64,000 nucleotides of DNA, from the NCBI GenBank assembly GCA_963724535.1, contig CAVRVD010000013.1, positions 248,001 through 312,000 of the forward strand, read 5' to 3'. Each line of letters starts with the position of its first letter. Positions within the stretch are counted from its first letter, which is position 1. Positions 63,450-64,000 of this stretch are shown here, one piece after another. The translations under genes were made by a program, and so were the position numbers. The notes under the pieces are model-generated. The model searched no databases. It had not been told where the DNA came from and worked only from the letters and a program-made list of their open reading frames with translations. This DNA comes from JADJPO01 sp963724535 (GTDB lineage: Bacteria > Actinomycetota > Actinomycetes > Actinomycetales > Kineosporiaceae).

Positions 63450-63929
63450 TCACCCGGACAGCGTCGCGACCGCCTCCCGATAGGTGGACAGGGGCCGAGC
63501 CTGCCCCGGGCCGTTGACCACGCTCCAGCGCAGCACGCCCCCGCGGTCGACCAGGAACGAGCCCCGCTCGGCGCGTCCCGCGGACTCGGCGAACACCCCG
63601 TAGGCGCGGGCCGCCGCACCATGCGGCCAGAAGTCGGACAGGAGCGGGAAGTCGTAGCCTTCGGCCTCGGCATAGGCACGCAGTGAGTACATCGGGTCGC
63701 AGGAGACGCCGACCACCTGCACCCCGAACTCGCCCAGCTCCTCGAGGTGGTCACGCAGCTCGTCCAGCTCGCCGGTGCAGATGCCGGAGAAGGCGAACGG
63801 GAAGAACACCAACAGGACGTGTGCCGTACCCCGGAAGTCGGACAGCGCGACGTCCTGGCCGTACTGGTCGGGAAGGCGCAGGTCGGGGGCACTCTCGCCC
63901 GAACTGACCTCCGGCCGCGACGGCGTCAT
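63450..63929 (-). CDS. ahpE: AhpE-type one-cysteine peroxiredoxin
   Basis: A 159-aa peroxiredoxin reducing peroxides. The peroxidatic cysteine is Cys51 in PFAFSGICTGEL (PxxxSxxC), and no second conserved cysteine in resolving position is seen, though Cys77 exists (GVSCDP). It resembles mycobacterial AhpE in length and motif. ATG 63929 is the first start; upstream sequence is cut by the window end. Confidence 0.9.
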   Translation of the reverse strand: MTPSRPEVSSGESAPDLRLPDQYGQDVALSDFRGTAHVLLVFFPFAFSGICTGELDELRDHLEELGEFGVQVVGVSCDPMYSLRAYAEAEGYDFPLLSDFWPHGAAARAYGVFAESAGRAERGSFLVDRGGVLRWSVVNGPGQARPLSTYREAVATLSG

Positions 63930-64000
63930 CGACGCGGACCGCGCGGCGTTCCGAGCCGCGTACCGGTCCAGTCCTGGCAGGCGCTGACCGTGCTCATCGC
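63930..64000. other. right edge, no assignable feature
   Basis: The last 71 bases show no complete gene, RNA or clear regulatory motif. Confidence 0.4.

Overview
The window is chromosomal DNA from a very GC-rich actinobacterium. Evidence: dense coding, frequent GTG starts, ATGA/GTGA gene overlaps, many leaderless genes, a GlnR-type operator in front of glnA, and a backbone order (lipB, lipA, DUF4191, RDD, glnA, glnE, glnA2, panB, map, zinc-ribbon protein, Nif3-like, ahpE) that from memory matches the Mycobacterium tuberculosis Rv2217-Rv2238 neighbourhood with extra genes inserted. Genus cannot be fixed from sequence alone; a Nakamurella/Geodermatophilus/Frankia-like relative is a guess.

Layout. 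1-9193: cut-off kynurenine-formamidase-like gene, FAD oxidoreductase plus S51 peptidase, alpha/beta hydrolase plus membrane protein, Gfo/Idh oxidoreductase, and an MMPL exporter divergent from a MarR regulator with a perfect 20-bp palindrome between them. 9203-14124: lipoate synthesis (lipB, lipA), DUF4191, RDD protein and glnA under a four-half-site GlnR box. 14100-22730: an 8.6-kb genomic island inserted at the 3' end of glnA, bounded by a 25-bp direct repeat. It holds a frameshifted coiled-coil membrane protein, a decapitated IS1182 transposase, a DUF91-type nuclease fused out of frame to a relaxase/helicase lacking its relaxase domain, an unknown protein and a Fic protein. No integrase was seen. 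22781-34062: aldehyde-dehydrogenase remnant, GMC oxidoreductase and the recC-recB-recD operon. 34155-39675: pgi, an AbiEi/DUF559-like protein bracketed by minisatellites and related 32-bp palindromes, and a phospholipase-D-like/DUF1349 pair. 39747-45105: glnE, class I amidotransferase, glnA2. 45226-50030: DUF4870 protein, panB, BtuF-like receptor, small SPOR-like protein, map and ppgK. 50083-56899: rnpB, RNB exonuclease, yaaA, aromatic amino acid decarboxylase, a DUF2089 regulator pair and a hydrolase. 56970-63929: metZ with rhodanese, an APH-type kinase divergent from gabT, zinc-ribbon protein, Nif3-like protein, tRNA-Val(TAC) and ahpE.

Functional themes. Nitrogen assimilation is spread over GlnR box-glnA, glnE and glnA2: GlnE adenylylates GlnA, whose target tyrosine (about Tyr402) is present, while GlnA2 appears to lack it. 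RecBCD forms a tightly coupled operon. Gene expression follows a repeated rule: at least a dozen genes have a TANNNT -10 box exactly six bases before the start codon and no Shine-Dalgarno sequence, so their mRNAs are predicted to be leaderless. The most unusual parts are the glnA-targeted island, the ATGA mini-ORF ladder at 6267-6327, and the extragenic palindrome/minisatellite family at 11.9, 36.0 and 37.3 kb.
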